DNA of 64,000 nt from Pseudomonas sp. P8_229 (GTDB taxonomy: Bacteria; Pseudomonadota; Gammaproteobacteria; Pseudomonadales; Pseudomonadaceae). The notes under the pieces are model-generated. The model saw only the letters and a program-made list of their open reading frames with translations, made no database searches and had not been told where the DNA came from. The translations under genes were made by a program, and so were the position numbers. Positions within the stretch are counted from its first letter, which is position 1, and each line of letters opens with the position of its first letter. The stretch is from contig NZ_CP125378.1 in assembly GCF_034008635.1 (NCBI RefSeq), positions 2,160,001 to 2,224,000 of the forward strand, written 5' to 3'. Shown here one piece after another: positions 61,801 through 64,000 of the stretch.

Positions 61801-62226
61801 ATGCTGGAAGTGCTGGCCGTTTCCCTGAACAAGACCGCGCTGGTCGGTTTCGTCGTCTACCTGATCGGCGCCGTGCTGCTGTTCATGCTGTTTCAGTTCG
61901 TCTACACCCGCATCACGCCACACAAAGAGTTCGAGCTGATCCGTTCCGGCAACATCGCCGCCGCCATCGCCCTGTCCGGCGCGATCATCGGCTTTGCGAT
62001 TCCGGCCAGCAATGTGATCGCGTTTTCGGTCAATGTCCTCGATTTCGTGCTGTGGGCGGTGATCGCCGCCGTCGTGCAACTGCTGGCGTTCCTCGCCACC
62101 GGCCTGGTACTCAAGGGCACATCCAGACGCATCGCCAACGGTGAAATCGCCTCGGGTATCTACGTGGCCGCAGTGGCCATCAGCGTCGGCATGCTCAACG
62201 CCGCGTGCATGACCCCGTCCAACTGA
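61801..62226 (+). CDS. yjfL: DUF350 membrane protein (YjfL)
   Basis: A 141-residue inner-membrane protein with four helices (LVGFVVYLIGAVLLFMLFQF, NIAAAIALSGAIIGFAIPAS, VLWAVIAAVVQLLAFLATGL, IYVAAVAISVGMLNAACM) and the DUF350 signature GNIAAAIALSGAIIGFAI. The molecular role is unknown; it may be the membrane component that PspA or the ATP-grasp protein works with. It is followed 17 bases later by yjfM. Confidence 0.92.
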   Translation: MLEVLAVSLNKTALVGFVVYLIGAVLLFMLFQFVYTRITPHKEFELIRSGNIAAAIALSGAIIGFAIPASNVIAFSVNVLDFVLWAVIAAVVQLLAFLATGLVLKGTSRRIANGEIASGIYVAAVAISVGMLNAACMTPSN

Positions 62227-62243
62227 TCGGCAGGAAGCCTTCA

Positions 62244-62930
62244 ATGAAACGCAGCAAGTACGTTCAACTGTCCCTCGCCGCGTCGGTGGCGCTGGCGATT
62301 TCCGGCGAGGTTGCCGCGCAGGATCAGCAACGTTTTCAAACGGTCGAGCAGTGCGTCGGCGCCGAAGTGTCCGCCGATGTCTGTTCCAACGCCTACGTCG
62401 CGGCATTGACCGAGCACCGACGCATTGCGCCGGCCTACGACGACAAGGCCAAGTGCGACGCAGACTTTGCTGCCGACTGGTGCCAGAAAAACTCCGACGG
62501 CCGCTTCGTGCCGAAACTCGGCGGTTTCAAAGTGCCGCAGAACGGCGAGGCGCCACAGGATCTGAATGCGCTCGCCAACGCGCAGATGCCTGCCGGTGAA
62601 ACCGCCGCCACGCAGAACGTGCAAAGTACTTCCCATTCCTCCGGTGGCGGCGGCGGAGGCAACGGTTGGCTCTCGGGCTGGCTGATCGGCAATGCGATGA
62701 GCAACAACGACAACCGCACGGTTTACCGCGACCGTGATACGCGTCAGACCTACAACACCTCGACGCAGTACCGCAAAATCGAATCGGCGCCGTCTACCCG
62801 CACCGACAGCAGCTACGATAGCTCTCGAAGCAAACCGGTCAACGTTGCTTCGTCGACGTCCCGTGGCGGTTTCGGCAGCCAGTCTTCCGCTCGCAGCGGT
62901 TGGGGCGGCTGGGGCAGTTCAAGCAGCTGA
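62244..62930 (+). CDS. yjfM: DUF1190 exported protein (YjfM/YgiB-like)
   Basis: A 228-residue exported protein with a signal peptide (MKRSKYVQLSLAASVALAISGEVAA). The DUF1190 part (residues about 26-110) carries cysteines in pairs: EQCVGAEVSADVCSNAYVAAL and DKAKCDADFAADWCQ. A Gly/Ser-rich C-terminal half with GGGGGGNGWLSGWLIG and SGWGGWGSSSS follows. The ATG at 62244 has AGGAAG upstream. Its partner YjfC-like gene follows 2 bases after the stop; the same pairing is known for YgiB-YgiC. Confidence 0.9.
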   Translation: MKRSKYVQLSLAASVALAISGEVAAQDQQRFQTVEQCVGAEVSADVCSNAYVAALTEHRRIAPAYDDKAKCDADFAADWCQKNSDGRFVPKLGGFKVPQNGEAPQDLNALANAQMPAGETAATQNVQSTSHSSGGGGGGNGWLSGWLIGNAMSNNDNRTVYRDRDTRQTYNTSTQYRKIESAPSTRTDSSYDSSRSKPVNVASSTSRGGFGSQSSARSGWGGWGSSSS

Positions 62931-62932
62931 CC

Positions 62933-64000
62933 ATGAAGAAGATCCATTGCGCCGAGCGCCCCGACTGGAAACAGACTGCCGAAGGCCTCGGCTTTCTGTT
63001 CCACACCATCGACGACGAGCCGTACTGGGACGAAAGCGCCTACTACCAGTTCACGCTCGCGCAGATCGAAAATGATCTGGAGGATCCGACCACGGAACTG
63101 CACGAGATGTGCATGGACCTGGTCGATCGCGTGGTGCACAGCGAGGAACTGCTCGATCGCCTGAGCATCCCCTCGCCGTACTACGACATGATCCGAACGT
63201 CCTGGATGGAAGGTCATCCGCATCTGTACGGGCGCATGGACTTTTCCTACAACGGCAACGGCCCGGCCAAACTGCTGGAGCTCAACTACGACACGCCGAC
63301 CAGTCTCTATGAGGCCTCCGCGTTTCAGTGGGGCTGGCTGGAACAATGCATCGAGCGCGGCATGCTGCCGCGCCATGCCGACCAGTTCAACAGCATCGAT
63401 ACCAAGCTGCATCAGGCGTTTGCCGAATTGCAGCTCAAGCGGCCGTTCTACTTTGCCTCGATGAAAGACTCGGTCGAAGACAAGGGCACCACTGATTACC
63501 TGCGGCTGATCGCGGAAAAAGTCGGCATCGAATCCCGGCACATCGACATCGAAGACATCGGCCTGACCGCCGAGGGTCGCTTCGTCGACCTCGAGGATCG
63601 CTGGATCCCGCATTTGTTCAAGCTGCATGCCTGGGAGTTCATCTTCCACGAACCGTTCGGCGCGGCGATTGCCGAGTGCGATACGCAGTTTTTTGAACCG
63701 GCGTGGAAGTCGATCCTGTCGAACAAAGGCGCACTGCCGCTGCTGTGGGAGCTGCACAAGGGACACCCGAACCTGCTCGCGGCGCACCTTGATCCGAATC
63801 CGGGCAGTGCCGTGCCCAAGGGCTGGGTACGCAAACCGTACTTCTCCCGCGAAGGCGCCAACATCGAGCTGCAAACGGCGCAAGGTCTGATCGTCAAAGA
63901 GGACGGGCCCTACACCGATGCGCCATTCATCCTGCAGGAATTTGCACCATTACCGAAATTCGACGACAGCTACACGCTGATCGGCTCATGGGTGATCGGC
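62933..64000 (+). CDS. yjfC: Glutathionylspermidine synthase family ATP-grasp protein (YjfC/YgiC-like), 3' cut by window
   Basis: 356 codons of a protein normally near 390 residues, open to the window end. It is the C-terminal synthetase (ATP-grasp) domain type of glutathionylspermidine synthase without the amidase domain: MDFSYNGNGPAKLLELNYDTPTS, QWGWLEQC, HAWEFIFHEPFGA, NPGSAVPKGWVRKPYFSREGANIEL. Glutathionylspermidine is not made by most Pseudomonas, so a different peptide-amine ligation is likely. It starts 2 bases after yjfM. Confidence 0.92.
   Translation, partial: MKKIHCAERPDWKQTAEGLGFLFHTIDDEPYWDESAYYQFTLAQIENDLEDPTTELHEMCMDLVDRVVHSEELLDRLSIPSPYYDMIRTSWMEGHPHLYGRMDFSYNGNGPAKLLELNYDTPTSLYEASAFQWGWLEQCIERGMLPRHADQFNSIDTKLHQAFAELQLKRPFYFASMKDSVEDKGTTDYLRLIAEKVGIESRHIDIEDIGLTAEGRFVDLEDRWIPHLFKLHAWEFIFHEPFGAAIAECDTQFFEPAWKSILSNKGALPLLWELHKGHPNLLAAHLDPNPGSAVPKGWVRKPYFSREGANIELQTAQGLIVKEDGPYTDAPFILQEFAPLPKFDDSYTLIGSWVIG

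Overview
The window reads as chromosomal DNA of a Pseudomonas of the fluorescens group. It has high GC and dense coding, many short REP/REPIN palindromes of the kind known from P. fluorescens, and long runs of gene order that I recall from P. aeruginosa PAO1: xseB-ispA-dxs, ribA and nrdR-ribD-ribE-ribBA-ribH-nusB-thiL-pgpA, then the zinc-starvation operon, oprG and two sugar-nucleotide enzymes. There are no rRNA or tRNA genes, no CRISPR array, no complete insertion sequence and no transposase in the 64 kb.

Layout. 1-3063: a cut-off gene end, a GNAT acetyltransferase, DedA, MtfA-type peptidase and ppa. 3232-4937: small accessory genes, namely a self-cleaving (S24/LexA-type) repressor and a RelBE-like toxin-antitoxin pair with a palindromic operator. 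5149-6324: a membrane diguanylate cyclase. 6311-16496 (minus): a six-gene operon matching the P. aeruginosa mag (E. coli yfa) cluster around a thioester-less bacterial alpha-2-macroglobulin. 16775-17920: a Fic/HTH protein behind two tandem palindromes. 18033-21149: exonuclease VII small subunit and isoprenoid precursor genes. 21291-24532: vitamin B12 uptake (BtuB, BtuF-like). 24529-32270 (minus): riboflavin and thiamine cofactor genes, NrdR, NusB and PgpA, tightly coupled by ATGA/GTGA overlaps. 32398-34946: a lipoprotein, a methyltransferase, a YbbN/CnoX thioredoxin and a small conserved protein.

35055-36617 is a lower-GC islet inserted in otherwise conserved gene order. It holds a 42-codon PAAR-like start that runs into a stop, a papain-fold (NlpC/P60 or CHAP-like) cysteine peptidase in the next frame, and a membrane-anchored partner overlapping it by ATGA. 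This looks like a type VI secretion effector-immunity cassette whose PAAR and effector frames are separated by one base, and it is the most novel item here.

36776-40024: a zinc operon (ZrgA-like His-rich protein, ABC ATPase, FtsX-like permease, DUF3299 protein) behind a Zur-like box. oprG follows behind an Anr/FNR-like box. 41127-42933: two sugar-nucleotide enzymes. 43230-47531: Lhr helicase. 47675-51313: an MscS-type channel and an MFS exporter. 51529-55491: DUF72 protein plus the ybhP-clsB-ybhN phospholipid set. 55605-59390: alpha/beta hydrolase with a DUF3182 protein, then a GlxA regulator divergent from a cysteine hydrolase. 59542-64000: the YjfI-PspA-YjfK-YjfL-YjfM-YjfC membrane-stress/ATP-grasp operon, cut by the window end. 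It sits behind a striking pair of identical 12-bp palindromes arranged as a 17-bp inverted repeat, and it is interrupted by the longest-armed REPIN of the window.
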